From: a bacterium
GTDB taxonomy: Bacteria > UBP4 > UBA4092 > JAOAEQ01
Direction of reading: 5' to 3'
NCBI GenBank assembly: GCA_026416715.1
Contig: JAOAEQ010000004.1
Span: forward strand, 62,001 to 126,000
Length of the DNA stretch: 64,000 bases
Both the position numbers and the translations under genes were made by a program. Of the stretch, positions 8,121 to 16,539 are shown piece after piece. The notes under the pieces are model-generated. The model saw nothing but the letters and a program-made list of their open reading frames with translations, was not told the origin of the DNA and ran no database searches. Position 1 is the stretch's first letter; the number at the start of each line of letters is the position of its first letter.

Positions 8121-9137
8121 ATGAAACGTTGGCTGAGTTTCAGCATCAAAATATCGATTAGCATCGTTTTGCTCGGGTATCTCTTCTATAAAATTGATGT
8201 AACCGGATTGAAAACCTCATTAGCGAATGCACAATGGGGCTACGTCGTTCTCGGATTATGTGTATACATTGCCGGACAAGTTCTGAATAGTTATAAATGG
8301 GCATTGTTGATTAAAACAAAAGCGGTACCGATTCCCTTTGCTAAGATTGTTAGTTATTATTTTATCGGAATGTTTTTCAATTTATTTCTCCCATCAATTG
8401 TCGGCGGGGATATCCCGCGCGGATATTATTTATATAAAGATTACGGTTCGAGAACAAAGTCAAAGACTAATACAGATATAGCCCAGTTAACGGTAGTAGA
8501 ATCATTAAGTACGGTTTTAATGCAGCGGGCAACCGGATTATTAGCGTTAATTATTATTGCTAGTTTAACCTATTTTTTCTTCTTTTATAATAATCCGATA
8601 CTCACGAAACCGATGCAAATAAATTTATCGATACTATTCATCTGTCTTCTATTCGGAACCCTTATCGGAATAGCGGTGATGGTTAAGTTTAAACCTACAA
8701 CCGCAGAGGCTATTCCAACAGGTTCGCAATTGAAAATATTCTTAAATGATGTCAGTAGTTATCTCCATCATGGTAAATTATTTTATTATGTCATTTTACT
8801 CTCATTCATTTTTCAGCTATTGAATATCTTAGTTAACGTTATTATCGGATTAGCATTAGATGTTCGAATACCTTTTTCCTATTATTATGTTGCAATGCCG
8901 ATCATTGCATTACTAGCTGCGATTCCGATAAGTTTTAATGGGATCGGGGTTCGCGAGAACGCTTATGTTTTTTTCCTCGGGTTGGTTGGAGTCGATAAAT
9001 CGGTTGCGTTTTCCTTTGCATTATTATGGTTATTTATCGTTATCGTTAGTAGTCTGCTCGGTGGACCGTTGTTTATATTCCGTAAAACAGAAAGTAAAAG
9101 GGCGGAAATAAGAGGTCAGAAGTCAGATGTTGTCTGA
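8121..9137 (+). CDS. Flippase-like integral membrane protein (LPG synthase TM/AglD family)
   Basis: This is a polytopic membrane protein of the UPF0104/AglD-like superfamily, often found beside polyprenyl-sugar glycosyltransferases. Family features include LNSYKWALLIK near residue 60, the FLPSIVGGDIPRGYYL motif near 95, and PISFNGIGVRENAYVFFLG near 280. The exact reaction is unknown. The last dozen codons (RAEIRGQKSDVV) lie within an AGAAGTCAGA-type repeat that continues past the stop, so the natural C-terminus was probably replaced. No clear ribosome-binding site precedes the ATG. Confidence 0.8.
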   Translation: MKRWLSFSIKISISIVLLGYLFYKIDVTGLKTSLANAQWGYVVLGLCVYIAGQVLNSYKWALLIKTKAVPIPFAKIVSYYFIGMFFNLFLPSIVGGDIPRGYYLYKDYGSRTKSKTNTDIAQLTVVESLSTVLMQRATGLLALIIIASLTYFFFFYNNPILTKPMQINLSILFICLLFGTLIGIAVMVKFKPTTAEAIPTGSQLKIFLNDVSSYLHHGKLFYYVILLSFIFQLLNILVNVIIGLALDVRIPFSYYYVAMPIIALLAAIPISFNGIGVRENAYVFFLGLVGVDKSVAFSFALLWLFIVIVSSLLGGPLFIFRKTESKRAEIRGQKSDVV

Positions 9138-9166
9138 TTTCTGAATTCTGATATCTAATATCTGCT
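9112..9166. repeat. AGAAGTCAGA-type imperfect repeat with hairpin
   Basis: The stretch is built from TCAGA/TCTGA and ATATCTAATATCTG units. A stem (9118-9127 with 9133-9142, one G-U pair) lies inside it. It spans the 3' end of the flippase-like gene and the gap before der. Such sequences are common as intergenic repeats in uncultivated bacteria. Confidence 0.5.
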
Positions 9167-9177
9167 CGCTGGAGTTT

Positions 9178-10605
9178 ATGCATCCATTAGTTGCTATCAT
9201 TGGACGACCAAACGTCGGTAAATCGGTTCTATTCAACCGGATAGTCGGGAAATCAATTGCAATTGTTGACGATATGCCGGGGGTAACGCGAGATCGGCTT
9301 TATGCTGCAACTGATTGGGCTGGTCGAGAGTTTACACTCATCGATACCGGGGGATTGATTCCGAGCGCAACTACTGGTATAGAAGCTGAGGTACGGAAAC
9401 AGGCGGAAGTAGCTATCGTAGAAGCGGATGTTATCATTTTCGTCGTTGATGCGAAATCTGGCCTAGATGAAGAAGATAAACTCGCAGCAGAATTGCTCCG
9501 TAAACAAGCGAAAAAAGTTATCATTGCAGTGAATAAAATCGATAATCCGGATGATATTGGATTTACTGCACCATTTTATAAACTCGGATTGGGTGAGCCG
9601 ATAGCGATTTCAGCATTGCATGGGATGAGAATAAACGAACTACTTGACCAAGTTATTGCGCATTTGCCACCCGAAAAAAAGGGGAAACCAAAACAGGAAA
9701 AAATCATTAAACTAGCGATTGTCGGCAGACCGAATGTCGGGAAGTCTTCTATTCTCAACGCTATTCTCGGGCAGGAACGAACTATCGTTAGCCCGCACCC
9801 GGGAACGACTCGGGATGCGATTGATACCCCGTTTCAGTATAAACAGGATAATTATCTGCTGATCGATACCGCTGGGATTCGGAAACGGTCGAAAGTCGAA
9901 TGGGGTGTAGAAAGTTTCGGGGTGATTCGTGCGATGCGGGCGATTCGTCGAGCGGATATTGCGGCATTGGTTTTGGACGCAGAAATCGGTGTAACGGAAC
10001 AGGATATGAAAATTGCGAGCACAATCGAACAGGAAGGAACCAGTTGCGTTATCGTAGTCAATAAATGGGATTTGGTTGAAAAAGATATCGCTGAAGGGAA
10101 ACTGGTATTTAAGGAGAAAGATGAAGGACGAAAGACGAAAAACGAAAACCAAAGCAACCGCGAATCTCCCTTACCCAACCGTGGTCTTTTGATTTCAACT
10201 GCGATGAAGAAATTTGAAGACCATCTTCGCAGTAGTTTATTTTTTCTGAACTATGCACCGGTAATATACACTTCAGCATTAACTGGACAGCGAGTTCTGA
10301 AAATCCTCGATTTAGTTAAAGCGGTGCATATCGAGCGGAATAAACGGATTTCAACTTCCGAACTGAATAAATTTCTTGCATCGGTAATCGCACGAAAACA
10401 ACCGCCAGAACTGAAAGGTAGACAGATTAAATTGTTTTATATCACTCAAGTTAAAACCGCACCGCCGGTATTCGTTCTGTTCGTAAATCATCCAGATGAT
10501 CTACCGAACAGTTATCAGAAATATATCTTAAATTCGTTACGGGAATCGTTCGGGTTTATTGGTACACCCGTGACCATCAAACTCCGAGAACGAAAAAGAG
10601 AATAG
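9178..10605 (+). CDS. der: Ribosome assembly GTPase Der (EngA)
   Basis: Der has two tandem GTPase domains and a KH-like C-terminal domain and acts in 50S subunit assembly. Domain 1 shows GRPNVGKS, PGVTRD, DTGG and NKID; domain 2 shows GRPNVGKS, PGTTRD, DTAG and NKWD (about residues 295-298); the KH-like part follows to residue 475. Between NKWD and the SALTGQR motif (about residue 364) there are roughly 30 more residues than usual, rich in Lys/Arg/Glu/Asn, encoded from about 10120. The DNA there begins with a GACGAAA repeat like the one near 28005, so a repeat seems to have inserted in frame. Both nucleotide sites look intact. Confidence 0.95.
   Translation: MHPLVAIIGRPNVGKSVLFNRIVGKSIAIVDDMPGVTRDRLYAATDWAGREFTLIDTGGLIPSATTGIEAEVRKQAEVAIVEADVIIFVVDAKSGLDEEDKLAAELLRKQAKKVIIAVNKIDNPDDIGFTAPFYKLGLGEPIAISALHGMRINELLDQVIAHLPPEKKGKPKQEKIIKLAIVGRPNVGKSSILNAILGQERTIVSPHPGTTRDAIDTPFQYKQDNYLLIDTAGIRKRSKVEWGVESFGVIRAMRAIRRADIAALVLDAEIGVTEQDMKIASTIEQEGTSCVIVVNKWDLVEKDIAEGKLVFKEKDEGRKTKNENQSNRESPLPNRGLLISTAMKKFEDHLRSSLFFLNYAPVIYTSALTGQRVLKILDLVKAVHIERNKRISTSELNKFLASVIARKQPPELKGRQIKLFYITQVKTAPPVFVLFVNHPDDLPNSYQKYILNSLRESFGFIGTPVTIKLRERKRE
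10120..10150. repeat. GACGAAA-type repeat inside der
   Basis: The run GGACGAAAGACGAAAAACG with its flanks lies within der and encodes the low-complexity EKDEGRKTKNEN stretch. It resembles the GAACGAAA units near 28005-28030 and their inverted copy at 28470-28501. Confidence 0.55.
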
Positions 10606-10613
10606 AATTATTT

Positions 10614-10681
10614 CCTACCAAGGCACCAAGGCTCAAAGAATAGATATTTCAGTCGGATTAGCCTTGGTGAGTTGGTGGTTA
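10614..10681. repeat. CCAAGG palindromic intergenic repeat, copy 1
   Basis: A left arm CTACCAAGGCACCAAGG and a right arm GCCTTGGTGAGTTGGTGG are separated by an AT-rich centre between der and plsY. Copies of the same type lie at 11535-11619 and, degenerate, at 53716-53781. Confidence 0.7.
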
Positions 10682-10697
10682 GAGTGTTAAGTTCGGT

Positions 10698-11306
10698 ATG
10701 TTCATTGCTAATTTTGTTTTAATTATTATTATCGCTTATCTTCTCGGTTCGATTCCTACCGGATATTGGCTCGGGCGAATGAAAGGCGTTGATATCCGGA
10801 AGTTCGGCAGCGGAAATATCGGGATGACTAACGTTCTCCGAGTTCTCGGAAAACCGTATGCGCTGCTAACCTTTATTGTCGATGTCGCGAAAGGAACCGT
10901 TGCGGTAACTCTGCTTCCATGGTTATTCCATACTTCAGAACCATGGATGAAGGTTCTTGCTGGCTTAGCTGCGGTTTGCGGACATAACTGGACGATTTTC
11001 TTAAAGTTTAAAGGCGGGAAAGGGGTAGCAACCAGTGCCGGGGTTTTTCTCGGACTGGCTTGGCAACCGACTTTATTAGTTCTCGGTATATTTGGAATAG
11101 TATTAGCGATATCTAGGTATGTTTCACTCGGGTCACTCGGTGCTGCAGTTAGCTTCCCGATTCTGGTGGTTCTTGTTGATCAGAATATACTCTATATCAT
11201 TCTTTCAATTCTGCTAGCGTTATTTATCCTCGTCCGGCATCGAAGTAATATCAAACGACTCCTTGCCGGAACGGAAAACAAATTCTCACTTAAGAAGAAA
11301 CCCTAG
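10698..11306 (+). CDS. plsY: Glycerol-3-phosphate acyltransferase PlsY
   Basis: PlsY transfers the acyl group from acyl-phosphate to glycerol 3-phosphate at the inner membrane, the first step of phospholipid synthesis. The 202-residue polytopic protein shows the conserved loops GSIPTGYWLGR, GSGNIGMTNVLR, the glycine-rich GHNWTIFLKFKGGKGVATS, and HRSNIKRLLAGTENK near the end. Length is normal. It follows der, a common arrangement, and is separated from it by a CCAAGG repeat. No strong ribosome-binding site is seen. A hairpin at 11374 may end the transcript. Confidence 0.95.
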   Translation: MFIANFVLIIIIAYLLGSIPTGYWLGRMKGVDIRKFGSGNIGMTNVLRVLGKPYALLTFIVDVAKGTVAVTLLPWLFHTSEPWMKVLAGLAAVCGHNWTIFLKFKGGKGVATSAGVFLGLAWQPTLLVLGIFGIVLAISRYVSLGSLGAAVSFPILVVLVDQNILYIILSILLALFILVRHRSNIKRLLAGTENKFSLKKKP

Positions 11307-11373
11307 CCTTTGCCACTAAGATAAACAACGAGACGGAGTCAAATTAAACTATGTAGTAGCCCTACCTAAAAAA

Positions 11374-11400
11374 CAAACTCACCATTGGTGAGTTTGCTTT
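11374..11400 (+). terminator. Hairpin terminator after plsY
   Basis: Ten-base perfect arms (CAAACTCACC / GGTGAGTTTG) with a 3-base loop are followed by CTTTT. The gene-free stretch 11307-11688 otherwise holds the CCAAGG repeat at 11535-11619 and a possible weak promoter (TTGCTT near 11631, TAAAAT near 11655) before the GH57 gene. Confidence 0.6.
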
Positions 11401-11534
11401 TACATTGATAAATCTAGAGTTATAACCAACTTAAGTAGAAATTTTCTATAACTCACAATAATCCAACCATATTCACTCAATAACTATAACGTTAACCGAG
11501 TGAATTTATCAACTCAAAACAGTATTATCGAATA

Positions 11535-11619
11535 TTAACCACCAAGGCATCAAGACTCCAAGTAAATTAGATTTAACCTTAACGGTGTTTATCTTTAGTG
11601 CTTAAGTGTCTTGGTGGTA
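11535..11619. repeat. CCAAGG palindromic intergenic repeat, copy 2
   Basis: The left arm TAACCACCAAGGCATCAAG and right arm AAGTGTCTTGGTGGTA flank an AT-rich centre between plsY and the GH57 gene. It is the best-preserved member of this family in the window. Confidence 0.75.
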
Positions 11620-11688
11620 GGATTTATAGTTTGCTTTTAAGAATAAGTCTATGCTAAAATTTATATTATCCCGAAAAATAGACGTTTT

Positions 11689-13437
11689 ATGCCGAGAACA
11701 CCGATAGGGTATTTTGCATTTGTCTTTCATTCTCATCTGCCGTATGTTTTAGGACACGGTCGTTGGCCGCATGGAACCGATTGGTTAAATGAAGCGACCG
11801 CTGAAACGTATATCCCGCTGTTAGATGTTTTAAACGAGCTCGTTGAAAATGGCATATCTCCCAAAATAACTATTAATATCTCGCCAGTTCTTGCCGAGCA
11901 ATTATCCGACCCGGAATTCAAACCTGAATTTGTCGAGTATTTGAAAACTAAAATTGCAGCGGCGATTGCCGACCGGAGCAAATTCAGTGCGTATCATCGC
12001 GGTAACCTAGCGCATCTCGCTGAATTCTGGCAGAAGTTCTATGAACGAACACTCGATCATTTCCAGAATAAATATCAATCGGATATTGTCGCTGAATTCC
12101 GCAAACTGCAGGATGACGGACATATTGAAATCATCACCTGCGCAGCTACCCATGGATATTTCCCATTGTTAAGTCAGGATACTAGCATTCAAGCGCAGGT
12201 CAAGTGCGCGCTCGCTGCGCATCAGCGACATTTTGGGAAACTGCCACGCGGAATTTGGCTTCCCGAATGCGCATATCGCCCGCGGTATATGTGGACGCCT
12301 CCAGTTCCGTCAGCGGCTGGAAAACGGCCGTATATGCGAAAAGGAGTTGAAGAGTTCCTATCCGAGAATGGATTAAATTTCTTTATTATCGATTCGCATT
12401 TATTAAAAGGTGGGAAAGCGATTGGCGTGTATCTGCAACGGTTTGAAGCGTTAAAAAAACTCTGGGGCGTTTTCGCTAGTCAATATCAGATACTACCGGA
12501 AGATGAGGAGAAATCGCCGTATCAAGCGTATTTAGTCAGTTCGTATCCGGAAGGGAAAAAGCCGGTAGCGGTGTTAACTCGCGACCCGAAATCCGGCTTG
12601 CAGGTTTGGTCCGGTGAATGGGGGTATCCTGGCGATGGAAATTATCTTGATTTTCATAAAAAACATTTTCCGGGTGGACATCGGTATTGGAAAGTAACTT
12701 CTGCGAAAGCGGATTTAGCGGATAAACAAGAATATGACCCGGTTATGGCAATGCAGCGGGTACCAGAAAATGCTAACCATTTTGTCGAATTAATTCAAAC
12801 GCTCCTGGTTGAAGAATATAACCGAGCTGGTAAACCGGGAATACTTTGTGCGCCGTTTGATACCGAGCTATTCGGGCATTGGTGGTTTGAAGGACCGCAA
12901 TGGGTCAAACAAGTTCTCAAGAAAATCGCTGAAACTGCGGAACAGACCGGGATATATCTCACCACGGCTAGCGAATATCTTGATATCGCGAAACCACAAA
13001 TGGTTATCTCGATTCCGGAAGGGTCGTGGGGAGAAGGTGGATTCCATTATATCTGGTTAAATGAATGGACTACGTGGACTTGGAAACATATCTATGATGC
13101 TGAAATCGAAATGCAGGATTTGTTAGAACTATATAGTCGAACGCAACGTCCAGCATTACAAGAAGTATTAAAACAAGCAGCTCGGGAATTGTTATTACTG
13201 CAAAGTTCAGACTGGCAGTTTTTAATTTCGACATGGTCAGCGCGAGATTATGCGGAGATGCGGGTAAGTGAACATTATACCAATTTCGCTCGGTTGCGGG
13301 ATTTAGCGATTCGAATTGGTGAAGGTGAAGAAATTGATGCTGGAGAATGGATATTTTTGCAGGATTGTCAGAAGCAGAACCGGATATTCCCGGAAATAGA
13401 CTTAAATTGGTTTAAAAACGTTGAATATCCCGCGTAG
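11689..13437 (+). CDS. GH57 1,4-alpha-glucan branching enzyme
   Basis: It probably forms alpha-1,6 branches in glycogen-like polymers in the cytoplasm; no signal peptide is present. The N-terminal GH57 barrel carries the family opening FVFHSHLPYVLGHGRWPHG, the catalytic glutamate in WLPECAY (E193) and the second catalytic residue in FDTELFGHWW (D391). A C-terminal DUF1957-type helical domain includes QSSDWQFLISTWSARDYAE. Length (582) suits TK1436-like branching enzymes. Amylopullulanase or 4-alpha-glucanotransferase activity is less likely given the DUF1957 part. It stands alone, with no glycogen synthase nearby. Confidence 0.88.
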   Translation: MPRTPIGYFAFVFHSHLPYVLGHGRWPHGTDWLNEATAETYIPLLDVLNELVENGISPKITINISPVLAEQLSDPEFKPEFVEYLKTKIAAAIADRSKFSAYHRGNLAHLAEFWQKFYERTLDHFQNKYQSDIVAEFRKLQDDGHIEIITCAATHGYFPLLSQDTSIQAQVKCALAAHQRHFGKLPRGIWLPECAYRPRYMWTPPVPSAAGKRPYMRKGVEEFLSENGLNFFIIDSHLLKGGKAIGVYLQRFEALKKLWGVFASQYQILPEDEEKSPYQAYLVSSYPEGKKPVAVLTRDPKSGLQVWSGEWGYPGDGNYLDFHKKHFPGGHRYWKVTSAKADLADKQEYDPVMAMQRVPENANHFVELIQTLLVEEYNRAGKPGILCAPFDTELFGHWWFEGPQWVKQVLKKIAETAEQTGIYLTTASEYLDIAKPQMVISIPEGSWGEGGFHYIWLNEWTTWTWKHIYDAEIEMQDLLELYSRTQRPALQEVLKQAARELLLLQSSDWQFLISTWSARDYAEMRVSEHYTNFARLRDLAIRIGEGEEIDAGEWIFLQDCQKQNRIFPEIDLNWFKNVEYPA

Positions 13438-13519
13438 ATAAAAATAGTACGCTAAAGGGTAGAAGGTTATCTATGACATTAAATATAGTTGTTGAGTCGG
13501 GTAAAGAAAAAAGACGGAT

Positions 13520-13548
13520 TTGCGAGAAGCAGGTTTTTTTAGTATGAT
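13520..13548 (+). promoter_or_regulatory. Predicted promoter of the EIIA gene
   Basis: TTGCGA (13520-13525) and TATGAT (13543-13548) are 17 bases apart, about 30 bases before the start codon at 13580. AAGGAG lies in between. Confidence 0.55.
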
Positions 13549-13579
13549 ATATAGTTCGATGAAGGAGTATAAATAGTAT

Positions 13580-14038
13580 ATGAAAATCGCGAATATCCTG
13601 CAAGAGAATCTCATCAATCTTAATATCCAAAGTAAAGAGAAATTAGACGCTATAAAAGAATTAGTTGACCTGGTTGCGAGCGCAAAAGAAATAACTGATA
13701 AAGAAGAATTTCTTAAAACCATAATTGAACGAGAAGAATTGGAAACGACGGGTATTGGGGATGGCATCGCGATTCCCCATGGAAGAACGGATACGATTAA
13801 AGAGTTAGTGATAGCGTTCGGTCGGTCGGAAACTGGGGTAGACTTTAAATCGTTAGATAACAATCCTGCGTATCTGTTGTTCCTCATTGCGTCACCGCAG
13901 AATGCGAGTGGTATCTATTTAAGAACGTTAGCGAAAATATCGCGTCTGCTTAAAAACTACGATTTTCGTCGAGCGCTACGCGCGGCGAAAACTCCGAAAG
14001 AGATTATTGAATTATTTAATATTGCTGAACAAGAATAA
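13580..14038 (+). CDS. PTS EIIA domain protein (PtsN/fructose type)
   Basis: This is a stand-alone PTS IIA type 2 domain of 152 residues. The phosphorylatable histidine is His67 in GIAIPHGRTD. IASPQNASGIYLRTLAKISRLL matches the conserved second half of the domain. With no sugar-specific membrane component adjacent, it is more likely a regulatory phosphoacceptor of the PtsN type than part of a transporter (inference). It is transcribed with the zinc-ribbon gene that starts three bases after its stop. Confidence 0.85.
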   Translation: MKIANILQENLINLNIQSKEKLDAIKELVDLVASAKEITDKEEFLKTIIEREELETTGIGDGIAIPHGRTDTIKELVIAFGRSETGVDFKSLDNNPAYLLFLIASPQNASGIYLRTLAKISRLLKNYDFRRALRAAKTPKEIIELFNIAEQE

Positions 14039-14041
14039 ATA

Positions 14042-14551
14042 ATGGAGACACAAACCGTTTCATCAAAATCAGGACCAGCTAAACCTTCAACCATAAAAAC
14101 GTTACTTACTGCAATTATTCGGTTACAAAACCTCGATTTAGAAATTGAAATCTTTGATAAAGAACTTGCCTTAACTTCCGACGAAACGAGTAGAAAAGAA
14201 CTCGATGAAGTTCGTCGATCTCATCTCAAAGAACGAGAACAAGTACAAAATGTTATTCGGAATAATATTATTAACGATTTATCGTTACTATCCCGTATTG
14301 AACGGCTCCAGAAACGATATAACGGGTTTGCGGTGGTTCCAGTGGTAGAAAATGCTTGTTATGGATGTCGCGTGATTGTGTCTTCGCGATTGATTGTTGC
14401 GCTGCAAAAAGCAGAACGGCTAGTCTATTGTGAGAATTGCGGTCGTATCCTCTACTTACTTGACCCGCAGAAAATGGTGATTAAAGAACAACCGAAACCG
14501 AAATCAAAACGCGGGCGGAAACCGAAATATAAAACCCAGACGCCGTTATAA
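14042..14551 (+). CDS. C4 zinc-ribbon, coiled-coil protein (DUF164/CdsZ-like)
   Basis: An N-terminal helical region (residues about 20-90, heptad-like with QNLDLEIEIFDKEL) precedes a zinc ribbon made by CYGC and CENCG. A basic tail, PKSKRGRKPKYK, resembles an AT-hook. The family is widespread and proposed to bind nucleic acid or act as a secretion chaperone; the function here is not certain. It is translationally close to the upstream EIIA gene. Confidence 0.78.
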   Translation: METQTVSSKSGPAKPSTIKTLLTAIIRLQNLDLEIEIFDKELALTSDETSRKELDEVRRSHLKEREQVQNVIRNNIINDLSLLSRIERLQKRYNGFAVVPVVENACYGCRVIVSSRLIVALQKAERLVYCENCGRILYLLDPQKMVIKEQPKPKSKRGRKPKYKTQTPL

Positions 14552-14711
14552 AACCAATCCAAACCGACTATACGCTAACATATCTTCGGTTTAACATCTA
14601 AAATTCATATCAAAGAGCAGGAAAAACGAGTGAGTAATATATAAACTGAGCATTGAATAATATTGAATTGAATTTCTGTGTTTTTCCGTTTATTAGTTCT
14701 TAAGTATCCAT

Positions 14712-16454
14712 ATGAATATCGGCATCCCACTCCTTATCGCATTACCATTATTTTGGGTCGCCTACAAATTTTATGGAAATTATCTTGCCAACAAAGTACT
14801 TGGTCTTGACCCGAATCGAATAACTCCCGCACAACAACGTAACGATGGAAGAGATTATGTTCCGAGTAAACTCAGCGTAGTATTTGCGCATCATTTCGCT
14901 TCAATCGCCGGTGCCGGTCCGATTATCGGTCCGACGGTAGCGTTAATTTTCGGCTATATCCCGGTCTGGTTATGGATTGTATTCGGTGGGATATTTATTG
15001 GTGCGGTGCATGATTTCACAGCTATTTTCGTTAGTTTACGAGAAGGCGGAAAGTCAATGGCAGAAGTTGCACATAAAACTTTAGGGAAACCTGGATTTGT
15101 TCTTTTTATTTCGTTTACTATCGTGATGATATTATTAGTTACCGCAGCGTTTCTCGATTTGACTGCAAAAGCACTCGGTTCATTGGTACCGATATCATTA
15201 TTGCGGTTGCCGGAATCGCAAACAATGCTCTATACCCTAACGCAGGATGGCGTGGTTAAAGCGAGAATTGGCGGAATTGCATCAACTTCAGTAATCATTA
15301 TGACTATATTTGCACCGGTAGCTGGATTCTTCCTCTATAAAAAAGCGGCTCGTCCATGGATAATGTCCATAATTGCAATAGTCGTTGGTGTAACTTCAAT
15401 CATTATTGGTATGTATATTCCAGTAACCATGACTCCTCGATGGTGGCAGGTGATTATTAGCGTTTATGTATTATTTGCCGCTGGAATACCGGTCTGGTTA
15501 CTATTACAACCGCGCGATTTTATTAATGTCCATATTCTATATCTTGGCATCGTTATCTTGTTCATAGCAATAGTTAGTGGAACAGCGCTTGGACTTCAAT
15601 TCAATTTCCCGATGTTTAATATTGCAGAAGGAATCCAGAACCTCGGTTGGATTTGGCCGATGTTGTTTATCACTGTCGCTTGCGGAGCGATTTCGGGGTT
15701 TCACGCTCTAGTAGCTGGCGGAACAACCTGTAAACAGGTGAGCAATGAAACTGCCGCAAAACGAGTCGGATTTGCTGGAATGCTATTAGAATCGGTTCTA
15801 GCGATATGTGCGTTTACTGCAGTTGCTGCAGGGTTATCATTTATCGATTTCAAACAGTTTGTTTTTCCAGGAGTTGCTGGTAAGGATAACCCGATTCTAG
15901 CATTTGCAGTTGGAATGGGAACATTGCTCCATGATGGATTAGGAATCCATACTGCGTATGGGACGATATTCGGTATCCTGATGTTAGAAGGGTTCATTAT
16001 CACCACGCTAGATACAGCAGTGCGTTTGAACCGATATCTTTTCGAAGAACTTTGGGGACTACTGTTTCACCGACCGGTACCACTACTTCGTTCGTATTGG
16101 TTCAATGCAGGATTATCGGTAATTTTAATGTTTTTCCTTTGTTATACGAACCAATTTAAAGTGCTCTGGCCGATTTTTGGTACCGCAAATCAACTATTAG
16201 CTGCGTTAACGCTAATTGCTGTTTCTTCGTGGTTGTTGCTGAATGGGAAAAAGATTTGGGTAACCATACTACCCGCATGCTTTATGATGGCAACCACAAC
16301 CATCTCGCTCATCATACTGCTCACTAAAAAATATATTCCAACCCAAAACTATATTTTGATCTCAGCAGATATATTACTTCTCGCTTTATCATTTGGAGTA
16401 GTAGCTCTCGCGTTACGTAAGATTAGAAAACTACCCGTAAAAATTAGTGAATAA
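14712..16454 (+). CDS. cstA: Carbon starvation protein A family transporter
   Basis: This is a large polytopic inner-membrane protein of the CstA family, which imports pyruvate or peptides. Diagnostic stretches are HHFASIAGAGPIIGP near residue 60, GAVHDFTAIFVSLREGG near 100, and the SGFHALVAGGTTCKQ and DTAVRLNRYLFEE segments in the second half. The length of 580 is close to the shorter CstA forms. It has its own gap of 160 bases upstream and no clear ribosome-binding site. Confidence 0.92.
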   Translation: MNIGIPLLIALPLFWVAYKFYGNYLANKVLGLDPNRITPAQQRNDGRDYVPSKLSVVFAHHFASIAGAGPIIGPTVALIFGYIPVWLWIVFGGIFIGAVHDFTAIFVSLREGGKSMAEVAHKTLGKPGFVLFISFTIVMILLVTAAFLDLTAKALGSLVPISLLRLPESQTMLYTLTQDGVVKARIGGIASTSVIIMTIFAPVAGFFLYKKAARPWIMSIIAIVVGVTSIIIGMYIPVTMTPRWWQVIISVYVLFAAGIPVWLLLQPRDFINVHILYLGIVILFIAIVSGTALGLQFNFPMFNIAEGIQNLGWIWPMLFITVACGAISGFHALVAGGTTCKQVSNETAAKRVGFAGMLLESVLAICAFTAVAAGLSFIDFKQFVFPGVAGKDNPILAFAVGMGTLLHDGLGIHTAYGTIFGILMLEGFIITTLDTAVRLNRYLFEELWGLLFHRPVPLLRSYWFNAGLSVILMFFLCYTNQFKVLWPIFGTANQLLAALTLIAVSSWLLLNGKKIWVTILPACFMMATTTISLIILLTKKYIPTQNYILISADILLLALSFGVVALALRKIRKLPVKISE

Positions 16455-16539
16455 GGATTCGAGTATCAGCAGATCCGGCAACTTAACGTACATCGGTTAC
16501 AGAAGTAGGTTATCGATAAACCGTCACCCTTGCATACCG

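Noticed and set aside
9712-10178. Long minus-strand frames opposite der
   Set aside because: They lie wholly within der, lack ribosome-binding sites and show no domain; overlapping frames are expected there.
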